A DNA stretch of 64,000 nt, taken from Minwuiaceae bacterium (GTDB lineage Bacteria > Pseudomonadota > Alphaproteobacteria > Minwuiales > Minwuiaceae). Location: the NCBI GenBank assembly GCA_028278525.1, contig JANQEE010000033.1:62001-126000 (forward strand). The letters are read 5' to 3'. Each line of letters begins with the position of its first letter. The stretch's first letter is position 1. Shown in pieces: positions 15,959 to 24,273 of this stretch. The translations under genes were made by a program, and so were the position numbers. The notes below the pieces were generated by a model. That model saw nothing but the letters and a program-made list of their open reading frames with translations. It was not told the DNA's origin and did not search any database.

Positions 15959-17994
15959 GTGAAACCATTGTCGGCGTCGATGTCGGCGGCACTTTTACGG
16001 ACTTGATACTGCTGGAGCCCGGCTCGGGCGGTGTGCGTATCGCCAAAGTGCCGAGCACGACGGACAATCAGGCCTTCGGCGTACTTTCCGCATTGGATAG
16101 CGCCGGGGCGACGCTGGACCGGGTTGCCAGCATCAATCATGGCACGACGACCACGACCAACGCGTTGCTGGAACGCAAGATCAGCCGGTGTGGCCTGATC
16201 ACGACGCAGGGCTTTCGCGATGTCCTGGAACTGGGCCGCCGCACCCGGCCGAACGCCTACGGCCTGCTCGGAACCTTCGTGCCGCTGATACCGCGCGAGT
16301 TGCGCGTCGAAGTGCCGGAGCGCATGGACGCGGACGGCAATGTCGTGATCCCGCTGGACGAGGCGGCTGTCCGGTCGGCGGTGCAATTATTGGTGGATGC
16401 CGGCTGTGAGTCTCTGGTCATCCACTTCCTGCACAGCTACCGCAACTCCTCGCACGAACGGCGTGCGGCCGAGATCGCCGCCGAGTTTTGGCCGAACCGC
16501 TACATCACCGCCGGCCATGCGATCCTGTCGGAATATCGGGAGTACGAGCGAGGCACGACCGCGGCCGTCAATGCCGCCGTGCAGCCGGTGCTGCACCGCT
16601 ACATGGACCGGTTGCAGTCGGAACTTAAGGACCGCGGCTTCGCCCACGACCTGTTGGTGATGCAAGGTAATGGCGGCAGCGTATCGTCTCGGATCGTCGC
16701 CGAAACCGCTGTGAATACCGTGATGTCCGGTCCGGCCTCCGGCGTTATGGCCGCCGCCGCTACGGCGCGCGCCGCGGGTGTCGATCAAGTGATCACTTAC
16801 GATATGGGCGGGACCAGTTCCGATGTCGGTCTGGTGCAAGGCGGCGTGCCGCAGGTGACGGCGGAGATGGATCTGGAATACGCCATGCCGATCCACGTGC
16901 CGATGGTCGACGTGCATACCATCGGCGCCGGCGGCGGCTCGATCGCATTCGTCAACGATGCCGGCATGCTGCAGGTCGGGCCAGAGAGCGCCGGCGCGAT
17001 GCCGGGACCCATCTGTTACGGCCGGGGCGGCACGAAACCGACCATCACCGATGCCAATCTGGTGCTGGGTCGGCTTAACCCGGACCGGTTGCTTGCGGTC
17101 GACAACCCGGTGACCGTGCGGCATGTGCGCGAGGCGATCGAACGGGAGGTCGGCGCACCGCTTGGGCTGGATGGGGATGCTGCCGCGGCGGCGATCCTGC
17201 AGATCGGCAACAACCGGATGGCCGGTGCGATCCGCATGGTGAGCCTGGCGCGCGGCCATGACCCGCGCGACTTTTCCTTATTCGCGTTCGGTGGCGCGGG
17301 ACCGATGCACGCCGCCGCGTTGGCGCGCGAGTTGAGCATCCCCAGGCTTTTGATTCCCGCGCGGCCGGGCATTACCAACGCCATTGGTTGCGTCACCGCC
17401 GATCTGCGGCACGACTATGTCAACACGGTCAATGCGCCGCTCGCCGAACTCGATATCGCGGAAGCGCAGGCCATCCTCTCGGCGCAGATCGACGAAGGCC
17501 GCCGCACCATCGACCGCGAAGGAGTGGCCGTCGAACAGATCGACTTTCTGCATTTCGCCGACATGCAGTTCCAGGGCCAGACGCACATGCTGACCGTCGC
17601 CCTGTCCGGGCCGGATGTGACGCTGGAAGAACTGCAACGAGGCTTCGACGAAGCCTATTGGAACCGTTTCGAAGTCGAGCTGCCGGAGATCCGAGCGGTT
17701 CTGGTCAATCTGCACACCGCGGCCATCGGCCGGCGGCCGGAGATCGAATTGTCGAGGTTGGCCGGCGACGAACAGACGGAAAGTGTCGATGCGGCGAAGA
17801 CCGGCGCGCGACGGGTCTGGTTCGAAGGCGGATGGCAGGACACGCCGGTCTACGACCGGGGCCGGCTGCCGCGCGCTGGCCGTTTCGCCGGGCCTGCTAT
17901 TGTCGAACAACTCGACTGCACGACGGTGATCGAACCCGGCAACGGCGTAAATGTCGACCCGCTCGGCAATCTTGTGATCGAGGTGGAGGAATGA
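15955..17994 (+). CDS. hyuA: Hydantoinase A/oxoprolinase-family ATP-dependent subunit (pair 1)
   Basis: 679 residues from GTG 15955 (GTGA overlap); the frame is open upstream through the UPF0280 gene but homology starts here. The phosphate-1 loop Asp9-VGGTFTD16 and the later YDMGGTSSDVGLV loop form the actin-like ATPase site. GNNRMAGAIRMVSLARGHDPRDF is the HyuA signature region. With HyuB, such subunits open lactam or imide rings at the expense of ATP (5-oxoprolinase, N-methylhydantoinase), or carboxylate ketones. In this operon the likely substrate is the cyclic amide produced by ring reduction (see findings). Clearly closer to pair 2 (VAKVPST, NQA after the loop) than to pair 3. Confidence 0.92.
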   Translation: MSETIVGVDVGGTFTDLILLEPGSGGVRIAKVPSTTDNQAFGVLSALDSAGATLDRVASINHGTTTTTNALLERKISRCGLITTQGFRDVLELGRRTRPNAYGLLGTFVPLIPRELRVEVPERMDADGNVVIPLDEAAVRSAVQLLVDAGCESLVIHFLHSYRNSSHERRAAEIAAEFWPNRYITAGHAILSEYREYERGTTAAVNAAVQPVLHRYMDRLQSELKDRGFAHDLLVMQGNGGSVSSRIVAETAVNTVMSGPASGVMAAAATARAAGVDQVITYDMGGTSSDVGLVQGGVPQVTAEMDLEYAMPIHVPMVDVHTIGAGGGSIAFVNDAGMLQVGPESAGAMPGPICYGRGGTKPTITDANLVLGRLNPDRLLAVDNPVTVRHVREAIEREVGAPLGLDGDAAAAAILQIGNNRMAGAIRMVSLARGHDPRDFSLFAFGGAGPMHAAALARELSIPRLLIPARPGITNAIGCVTADLRHDYVNTVNAPLAELDIAEAQAILSAQIDEGRRTIDREGVAVEQIDFLHFADMQFQGQTHMLTVALSGPDVTLEELQRGFDEAYWNRFEVELPEIRAVLVNLHTAAIGRRPEIELSRLAGDEQTESVDAAKTGARRVWFEGGWQDTPVYDRGRLPRAGRFAGPAIVEQLDCTTVIEPGNGVNVDPLGNLVIEVEE

Positions 17995-19739
17995 GTGCAA
18001 TCGATCCGGTAACGCTCGCGGTGATCCAGAGCGGGCTGCAACAGGTCTGCAACGAGATGGACCTGGCGTTCGTGCGGTCGGCGTTCAGCCCGGTGATTTC
18101 CGAAGCGCTCGACCGGTCGGACGGCATCTACCATCGCGATACCGGCGAGCTGATCGCGCAGGGCGATCTGGGCCTGCCGGTCTTCGTCGGCACCATGCAG
18201 TTCGGCACCCAGGCGGTGATCGAGCGGGCGCGGGACCTCAGGCCTGGCGATATCTACATCGTCAACGACCCCTATCTCGGCGGCACGCACCTGATGGACG
18301 TGCGATTCAACAAGCCGTTTTTCTATAAGGGCGAGTTGTTCGCGTGGCTCTCCAACACCGGGCACTGGCCGGATACCGGCGGCATGGTACCGGGCGGCTT
18401 TTCCGCAAACGCCACCGAAGTGGAGCAGGAGGGCCTGCGCCTGCCGCCGGTCAAGCTCTACAAGGAAGGCGTGATGGATCAGGAGATCCTGTCGATCATC
18501 CTGTCCAACATCCGGGTCGCCGACCAGCGGATCGGGGACATCAAGGCCCAGGCCGCGGCGCTGAATGTCGGTGAGCGGCGGCTTACGGCGCTGCTGGACA
18601 AATACGGCGTCGGTCTGGTCGAGGACTGCATCAAGGAACTGAAGACCCGTGCCGCGCAGCAGATGCGCGCCAAGATCGCGACCATCGAAGATGGCATCTA
18701 TCGCGGCGAGGCCTACGTCGATTCCGACGGCGTGGTCGACGAGCCGCTGAAGATCGTGATGACCGTGACCAAGCAGGACGGCGACCTGACCTTCGACATG
18801 GCCGGTTCCAGCCCGCCCTGCCAGGGGCCGATGAACAGCGTGCTGGCGACGACCAAATCATCGATCTATCTGGCGATGAAGCACATCTTCCCGGAGGTGC
18901 CGATCAACGCCGGCACCTTCGAACCGCTGCATATCAACGACCCGGACGGCACATTCCTCTACGCGAAGTATCCGCGCCCGGTCTCCGGCTGCGCGGCGGA
19001 GGTCAGCCAGCGCATCGCGGAAGCCGTATTCGACGCCCTGGTGCCGGCCTTGCCGGACCGGCTGTTCGCCGCCCCAGCCGGCACTTCCGGCAACTTCGCG
19101 CTCGGCGGTTTCGACCCGAAGCAGGGCCGCGCCTACGTGATGTATGTCATCTCCGGCGGCGGCTACGGCGGCTCGATGCAGGGCGACGGGCTCACCAACG
19201 GCTGCTCCACCATCGGCATCTCCAAAAGCCAGCCGATCGAGGTGATGGAGCAGCGCTTTCCGGTGCTGTTCGACGAATATTCGCTGCATGAAGGCTCGGG
19301 CGGCGCCGGCAAGTCGCGCGGCGGTTTCGGCATCAACTATCGCGTCACGCTCAGGCGCGGCACGGCGCGCGCCTCCATGGTCATGGACCACGGCCGCACG
19401 GGGCCGCGCGGCGCGCTCGGCGGCGCGGACGGCGGCGTCAACAAAGTCGTCGTCAGCCGCGACGGCGAAGACTACCGGCCGCCGCATCTCTCGAAGGACC
19501 AGGATATCCAGCTTGTCGAAGGCGAGTCGGTCCGGGTTTCGACGCCGGGCGGCGGCGGTTTCGGCAATCCGATGCAGCGCGATCCCGAATTGGTGGCGCT
19601 GGATGTCGCACGCGGCTATTACACTGTGGAGCAGGCCGACGACCTGTTCGGCGTCGTGCTGACCGGCGAACCGCGCCAGGTGGATGCCGCGGCAACGGCG
19701 GCGCGGCGGGAAGGGGCGAGCAGCGCGGCGGCGGAGTAG
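17991..19739 (+). CDS. hyuB: Hydantoinase B/oxoprolinase-family subunit (pair 1)
   Basis: 582 residues from ATG 17991, overlapping HyuA by four bases. Family motifs include MDLAFVRSAFSPVISEALDRS at the N-terminus, YIVNDPYLGGTHLMDV, the NTGHWPDTGG metal-site-like loop, and the C-terminal VSTPGGGGFGNPMQRDPE. The protein is the ring-opening partner of HyuA; the complex is cytoplasmic. Length is standard for HyuB (about 520-600). Followed after 22 bases by the nicotinamidase, which appears to be the last gene of the operon. Confidence 0.92.
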   Translation: MSAIDPVTLAVIQSGLQQVCNEMDLAFVRSAFSPVISEALDRSDGIYHRDTGELIAQGDLGLPVFVGTMQFGTQAVIERARDLRPGDIYIVNDPYLGGTHLMDVRFNKPFFYKGELFAWLSNTGHWPDTGGMVPGGFSANATEVEQEGLRLPPVKLYKEGVMDQEILSIILSNIRVADQRIGDIKAQAAALNVGERRLTALLDKYGVGLVEDCIKELKTRAAQQMRAKIATIEDGIYRGEAYVDSDGVVDEPLKIVMTVTKQDGDLTFDMAGSSPPCQGPMNSVLATTKSSIYLAMKHIFPEVPINAGTFEPLHINDPDGTFLYAKYPRPVSGCAAEVSQRIAEAVFDALVPALPDRLFAAPAGTSGNFALGGFDPKQGRAYVMYVISGGGYGGSMQGDGLTNGCSTIGISKSQPIEVMEQRFPVLFDEYSLHEGSGGAGKSRGGFGINYRVTLRRGTARASMVMDHGRTGPRGALGGADGGVNKVVVSRDGEDYRPPHLSKDQDIQLVEGESVRVSTPGGGGFGNPMQRDPELVALDVARGYYTVEQADDLFGVVLTGEPRQVDAAATAARREGASSAAAE

Positions 19740-19761
19740 CGCCACCGCAGGGAGGGCGACA

Positions 19762-20400
19762 ATGGCGACGATCACGCCGCAAGAGACCGACATTCTGTTG
19801 GTGGTCGACGTGCAGAACGACTTCTGTCCGGGCGGTGCGTTGGAGGTGCCGGACGGCGACGCCGTCGTGCAAGTGATCAACGGCCTGATCGACCGGTTCG
19901 CCCATGTCGCGCTGACCCAGGACTGGCACCCACCCGGCCACCAGTCCTTCGCCTCCAGCCACGCCGGGCGGCAGCCGTTTGAGATGATCGAGGTCGCCTA
20001 CGGGCCGCAGACGCTCTGGCCCGACCACTGCGTGCAGGGCACGCCGGGCGCGGCGTTTCACGAAAAGCTGTTCACCGACCGGGCCGAGATGATCGTCCGC
20101 AAGGGTTTCCGGCCCGAGATCGATTCCTATTCCGCGTTCTACGAGAACGACCGCAAGACCGCGACCGGCCTGGCCGGCTCTCTACGTGAACGCGGTTTCC
20201 GCCGCGTTTTCGCTGCCGGCCTTGCCACTGACTTCTGTGTCAAGTTCACGCTGTTGGACGCGGCGGCGGAAGGCTTCGAGGCGTTCCTGATCGAAGACGG
20301 CAGCCGTGCCATCGACCTGGAAGGCTCGCTCGCCGCCGCGATGGACGAGATGAAGGCCGCCGGCGTTTCGGTCGTGCAATCGCCGGCGATCGGCGGTTAG
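19762..20400 (+). CDS. pncA: Nicotinamidase/pyrazinamidase
   Basis: 212 residues from ATG 19762 with a GGGAGGG ribosome site; the upstream extension is basic and unrelated. Catalytic Asp16 (VVDVQNDF), Lys114 (VRKGF) and Cys159 (ATDFCVKF) are present. The metal-site residues Asp54, His56 and His60 (DWHPPGH) plus His89 in LWPDHCVQGT distinguish nicotinamidases from other isochorismatase-fold hydrolases. It converts nicotinamide to nicotinate and ammonia. Many bacteria keep pncA for NAD salvage, but here it closes an operon of nicotinate-type degradation genes, suggesting it also feeds catabolism. Its stop overlaps the stop of the convergent MaoC gene by four bases. Confidence 0.9.
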   Translation: MATITPQETDILLVVDVQNDFCPGGALEVPDGDAVVQVINGLIDRFAHVALTQDWHPPGHQSFASSHAGRQPFEMIEVAYGPQTLWPDHCVQGTPGAAFHEKLFTDRAEMIVRKGFRPEIDSYSAFYENDRKTATGLAGSLRERGFRRVFAAGLATDFCVKFTLLDAAAEGFEAFLIEDGSRAIDLEGSLAAAMDEMKAAGVSVVQSPAIGG

Positions 20401-20882
20401 GAACCGGGCTCCCGCTTCTTCACCAGGTACTTCTGCTCGCCTTCCAGCACCAGCTCGCCTTTCTGGTTGTGCACCGTCGAGCGCAGCGTGACCACGCCGG
20501 TCGAGCGCTGCGGTTTCAGGTCGGTCACGGTTAGCAGCGGATAAACGGTGTCGCCGGCGTATACGGGCTTCAGGAACTTCGAGGACTGCTCGATGAAACC
20601 GATCAGGGAATCGCCGAGAACGTGCGGCAGGACACCGGCGCCCGCCGCGGTCTGGATCGCCACCTGGAAACCGTGCGCCAGCAGGTTGGGGTGGCCGCGC
20701 GCACGACAATATTCGATGTCGTAGTGGATCGGGTGATTGTCGCCGGACGCCGTCTGGAAGGCGGCGAAATAGGCGTCGGTCATGGTGCGCGAGTTGATAT
20801 AGAAGGTCTCGCCGAGCGTCAGGTCCTCGAAATATCTCGGCTCCATCATCTTGTGGTCGGCGGGCGAAAAGGTGTTTTCCAT
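20397..20882 (-). CDS. MaoC-family hot-dog hydratase
   Basis: 161 residues from ATG 20882, chosen because CGGAG lies just upstream; an in-frame ATG at 20930 would add 16 residues. The MaoC signature SGDNHPIHYD holds Asp48 and His53, the catalytic pair for hydrating 2-enoyl-CoA. GHPNLLAHGFQVAI follows as usual. Such single-domain R-hydratases act on enoyl-CoA or on beta-methylmalyl/mesaconyl-type CoA esters. It is convergent with pncA and upstream-separated from choV, so its pathway is unclear. It may handle CoA esters downstream of the heterocycle route or of carnitine metabolism. Confidence 0.85.
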   Translation of the reverse strand: MENTFSPADHKMMEPRYFEDLTLGETFYINSRTMTDAYFAAFQTASGDNHPIHYDIEYCRARGHPNLLAHGFQVAIQTAAGAGVLPHVLGDSLIGFIEQSSKFLKPVYAGDTVYPLLTVTDLKPQRSTGVVTLRSTVHNQKGELVLEGEQKYLVKKREPGS

Positions 20883-20970
20883 TGGCTCCGATCGTATCGC
20901 GGTTGCTAGGTCGTCATCGAATTGGGGCACAGATCCGCCGGGCGGGCAAATCGGCCCGTCCGGTCGGATT

Positions 20971-22164
20971 TCAGGCGGTGGCGTTGCTACCGCGCCTGGC
21001 CATGCCGGCCAGCAACTCGGGGCCGCCGATCACGCCGACTAATCCGCCGGCCTCGTCGAGCAGTGGCATCGGCCGCCCGATCGCGTCCTGCACCTCGACC
21101 GCGGCGCGCATCGTCGTACGCGGCGTGCCGGTGACGATGCAAGCCGGATCCAATTCGCCGAGGTTCAGGCCTGGCTCGTACGAGATGGCTCGCGCCGGCG
21201 CGCCGTCGATCAGGTAAGCGCTCGGCGTGCCGTCGCCGTCCAGCCGACAGCGGCACTCCCCCTCCGGGTCCAACAGCACGCAATCGTCCGCGCGGTCCAG
21301 TTCCTCCACCGGCCGCATCAATGCCGCGCCGCGCAAGACGTTCAAAGGATTGACGTTGGCGACGAAGGCGCGGACATAGTCGTCGACCGGCTGGCCGACG
21401 ATTTCCTCCGGCCGGCCGATCTGAACGATGCGGCCGGATTCCATGATCGCGATCCGGGTGCCGATCTTCAGCGCCTCGTCCAGGTCGTGGCTGACGAAGA
21501 TGATTGTCTTCTTCAACGACTGTTGTAGTTCGACCAGCTCGTCCTGCAGGTGATCTCGGATCAGCGGGTCCAGCGCCGAGAACGGTTCGTCCATCAGCAG
21601 GATATCGGCGTCGGTCGCGAAGGCGCGCGCCAGTCCGACCCGTTGCTGCATCCCACCGGAGAGCTCGTGCGCGTATTTGTCCTTCCAGGCGTCCAGGTCG
21701 ACCAGTTTCAGCTTTTCCTCTACGACGCCATCGCGTTCCGGCTTGCTCATGCCGCGCAGCTCTAGGCCGAAGCCAACGTTTTCCCGCACCGTGCGCCACG
21801 GCAGCAGGGCGAATTGCTGGAACACCATGGCGATCCGGTTCATGCGCAGGCGCCGCAGTGTCGCCGGGTCGCAATTGGCGACGTCGACCTGACCGTCGCC
21901 GTCGCGGACCAAGACGTTGCCGCGCGTCGCCTTGTTCAGGCCGTTGACGCAGCGGAGCAAGGTCGACTTGCCGGAGCCGGACAGGCCCATCAGCACGCAG
22001 ATTTCGCCTTCCTGAATGGCGATCGACGCGTTGTGCACGCCGATGACGTTACCGGCCTTCTCCAGAATCGATTGCCTGCCTTCGCCGGCGTCCAGCATCG
22101 CCGCGGCAGCATCGGCGTCTTTGCCGAAGATCACATCCACGTTGCGGAATTCGACGATCGCCAT
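20971..22164 (-). CDS. choV: Choline/betaine ABC transporter ATP-binding protein
   Basis: 397 residues. Walker A GLSGSGKST, signature LSGGMQQRVGLARA, Walker B ILLMDEPFSALDP and H-loop SHD are intact. MVFQQFALLPWRTVRENVGFGLE is characteristic of the ProV/OpuAA/ChoV group. A roughly 100-residue C-terminal regulatory domain with divergent CBS-like strands follows (GRPMPLLDEAGGLVGVIGG). It powers uptake of a quaternary amine with the permease at 22168 and the binding protein at 23133. Four bases separate it from the permease gene, so they are co-translated. Confidence 0.92.
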   Translation of the reverse strand: MAIVEFRNVDVIFGKDADAAAAMLDAGEGRQSILEKAGNVIGVHNASIAIQEGEICVLMGLSGSGKSTLLRCVNGLNKATRGNVLVRDGDGQVDVANCDPATLRRLRMNRIAMVFQQFALLPWRTVRENVGFGLELRGMSKPERDGVVEEKLKLVDLDAWKDKYAHELSGGMQQRVGLARAFATDADILLMDEPFSALDPLIRDHLQDELVELQQSLKKTIIFVSHDLDEALKIGTRIAIMESGRIVQIGRPEEIVGQPVDDYVRAFVANVNPLNVLRGAALMRPVEELDRADDCVLLDPEGECRCRLDGDGTPSAYLIDGAPARAISYEPGLNLGELDPACIVTGTPRTTMRAAVEVQDAIGRPMPLLDEAGGLVGVIGGPELLAGMARRGSNATA

Positions 22165-22167
22165 GAC

Positions 22168-23016
22168 TTAGCCCTCCTGCGGTTGGCGGCCGCGCTGCTT
22201 GCAGACGCGGTCGAGCAGGATGGCGACGATCACGATGGCGAGCCCGGCTTCAAAGCCCTTGGCGATGTTGACGGTGTTGAGCGCCCGCACGACCGGTTTG
22301 CCCAGGCCGTCGGCGCCAACCAGGGCCGCGATCACCACCATTGAAAGCGACAGCATGATGCATTGGGTGAGGCCGGCCATGATGGTCGGCATGGCGTGCG
22401 GCAGTTCCACTTTCCACAGCAGTTGCTTCTTGGTCGCACCGAACGCCTCGCCCGCCTCGATCAGCGGTTTCGGCACGGAGGAGACACCGAGGTAAGTGAG
22501 CCGTATCGGCGCGGGGATAGCGAAGATCACGGTCGAGATCAGTCCGGGCACCACACCGAGGCCGAACAGGATCAGGGTCGGAATCAGGTACACGAAAGTA
22601 GGGATGGTCTGCATCAGGTCTAGGATCGGTCGGATCCACGTATAGACGGAGGGCCGATGCGCCGAGGCGATGCCCACCGGCACGCCGACCAGCATGCAGA
22701 TGGCGGTCGCGAATACGACCAGCGCGAAGGTCTCGATGGTCTCTTGCCAATAGCCGAGGTTGATGATCAGCAGCAGGGAAAAAACGATCAGCGCAACCAG
22801 CTTCCACGAACGGTGCAGCCAGAAGGCGCCCGCCGCCAGAATCGCCACCAATAACAGCGGCGGTACCCATTGCATGATGTCGATCAGACCATCGATCAGA
22901 AAGCCGAGCACCGCCGAAATCAAGTCGAACAGCCAAGCCATATGATCGTTCAGAAAATCGACAAAGTCTTTGATCCATCTGCCAAGCGGAATTTTATTCT
23001 CTGTCAGCCAGTCCAT
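22168..23016 (-). CDS. choW: Choline/betaine ABC transporter permease
   Basis: 282 residues from ATG 23016, preceded by GCGGGGGAA; the ATG at 23040 would add eight residues without its own ribosome site. About six to seven hydrophobic segments. PVGIASAHRPSVYTWIRPIL and QTIPTFVYLIPTLILFGLG are the classic ProW/OpuAB core, and the EAA loop EAGEAFGATKKQLLWKVELP contacts ChoV. It forms a homodimeric channel in the inner membrane. A terminator-like hairpin precedes the gene (23064-23091), so it is probably expressed below choX. Confidence 0.93.
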   Translation of the reverse strand: MDWLTENKIPLGRWIKDFVDFLNDHMAWLFDLISAVLGFLIDGLIDIMQWVPPLLLVAILAAGAFWLHRSWKLVALIVFSLLLIINLGYWQETIETFALVVFATAICMLVGVPVGIASAHRPSVYTWIRPILDLMQTIPTFVYLIPTLILFGLGVVPGLISTVIFAIPAPIRLTYLGVSSVPKPLIEAGEAFGATKKQLLWKVELPHAMPTIMAGLTQCIMLSLSMVVIAALVGADGLGKPVVRALNTVNIAKGFEAGLAIVIVAILLDRVCKQRGRQPQEG

Positions 23017-23063
23017 GTTTCCCCCGCGGCTGTCTGTCAATATGGCTTAGCCTATAACGAAAA

Positions 23064-23091
23064 ACGGCCAGACCGTAATTGGCCTGGCCGT
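23064..23091 (-). terminator. Intrinsic terminator/attenuator between choX and choW
   Basis: ACGGCCAG (23064-23071) pairs perfectly with CTGGCCGT (23084-23091) over a 12-base loop. Read on the minus strand, the stem is followed directly by TTTTCGTT, the layout of a Rho-independent terminator. It lies after the choX stop and before choW on the same strand, so it would let some transcripts stop after the binding protein and give the usual excess of that protein. Not folded by software. Confidence 0.65.
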
Positions 23092-23132
23092 GTTCGCTTT
23101 TCGGTTCGCGTCGCGAGAGGCGACGCTCCGCC

Positions 23133-24083
23133 TCACAGCTTCAGATGCTTCTTGACCGCGGCCATGCCGTCGCCGCCGTCGACGGTCGAAACGCCGGCAA
23201 GCCACGTGTCGAGGATTGCCGGGTTTTTCTTCAGCCATTTGGCGGCCGCGTCTTCGGGGTCCTCGCCGTCGTCGAGGATGGCGCCCATGATCTCATTTTC
23301 CATCGCCAGGGTGAATTCGAGATTGTTGAGCAGCTTGCCGACATTGGCGCATTCGCTGGCGTAGCCTGCGCGAACGTTGGTGTAGACGGTGGCGCCGCCG
23401 AAGTTCGGGCCGAACCAGTCGTCGCCACCGGCCAGGTAGGCCATGTCGAAATTGGCGTTCATCGGATGCGGCTCCCAGCCGAGGAACACGACCCAGTCCT
23501 TCTTGCGGCTGGCCCGCGCGACCTGGGCCAGCATGCCCTGTTCGCTCGACTCGACTACCTCGAAGCCCTTTAGGCCAAACGCGTCCTTGTCGATCATTTC
23601 CTGGATCAGGCGGTTGCCGTCATTGCCGGGCTCGATGCCGTAGATCTTGCCGTCCAACTTGTCCTTGAACTTGGCGATGTCGGCGAAATCCTTGAGGCCC
23701 CCGTCGGCCACATATTGCGGCACGGCGAGCGTATATTTGGCGCCCTCCAGATTGACCCGCAGGCTCTCGACCGAGCCGTCCTCGCGGTAGGCCTTAATGT
23801 CGCCTTCCATGGTCGGCATCCAGTTACCGAGGAAGACGTCTATGTCCTTGTTCTTAAGGCTGGCGTAGGTCACCGGCACCGACAGGATTTCGGTTTTCAC
23901 GCCATAACCCAACCCTTGCAGCACCACCGTCGTGGCCGCCGTGGTGGCGGTGATGTCGGTCCAGCCGACATCCGAGAAGCGCACCGTCTTGCAGGAATCG
24001 GGCTCCGCGGCAGGCGCCGTCGTCGACAGGGCAAATAAAGCCGCGCCGGCGAATAATGCCGCGGCAATCGTATGCTTAATCAT
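23133..24083 (-). CDS. choX: Choline-binding periplasmic protein
   Basis: 316 residues with a Sec signal peptide of about 25 residues ending APAAE. The aromatic box of Sinorhizobium ChoX (Trp43, Asp45, Trp90, Tyr119, Trp205) is matched residue for residue with an offset of two: Trp41 and Asp43 in FSDVGWTDIT, Trp88 in FLGNWMP, Tyr117 in GAKYTLA and Trp203 in LGWEPHP. The cage holds the trimethylammonium group through cation-pi contacts. This strongly supports choline, with betaine or another trimethylamine such as gamma-butyrobetaine possible. It is the first and best-expressed gene of choXWV. Confidence 0.94.
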   Translation of the reverse strand: MIKHTIAAALFAGAALFALSTTAPAAEPDSCKTVRFSDVGWTDITATTAATTVVLQGLGYGVKTEILSVPVTYASLKNKDIDVFLGNWMPTMEGDIKAYREDGSVESLRVNLEGAKYTLAVPQYVADGGLKDFADIAKFKDKLDGKIYGIEPGNDGNRLIQEMIDKDAFGLKGFEVVESSEQGMLAQVARASRKKDWVVFLGWEPHPMNANFDMAYLAGGDDWFGPNFGGATVYTNVRAGYASECANVGKLLNNLEFTLAMENEIMGAILDDGEDPEDAAAKWLKKNPAILDTWLAGVSTVDGGDGMAAVKKHLKL

Positions 24084-24229
24084 CCATGGCCTCCCATTTT
24101 ACAGGCGTCTCTTTATAGGGTCGGCCATCAGCCGATTTCTTGGACGCCGTCTTCGAAATTCGCTTCAGTCTAGCGCCCTTGAAGAGCGCCCGGGTAGCGG
24201 TTTGTGATTTTCGGCGCCAACCTTATGGT

Positions 24230-24255
24230 TTTTTAATTGATTAGCCAATTAAAAA
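24230..24255. promoter_or_regulatory. AT-rich perfect inverted repeat upstream of choX
   Basis: TTTTTAATTG (24230-24239) is followed after six bases by its perfect complement CAATTAAAAA (24246-24255). The whole element is nearly free of G and C in a GC-rich genome. It lies 147-172 bases upstream of choX and just beyond the 3' end of the LysR gene on the same strand. It could be a LysR binding site for choXWV, or an AT-rich 3'-end structure of the lysR transcript. Confidence 0.4.
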
Positions 24256-24273
24256 TAGGCTGAGGCTCGGGGC

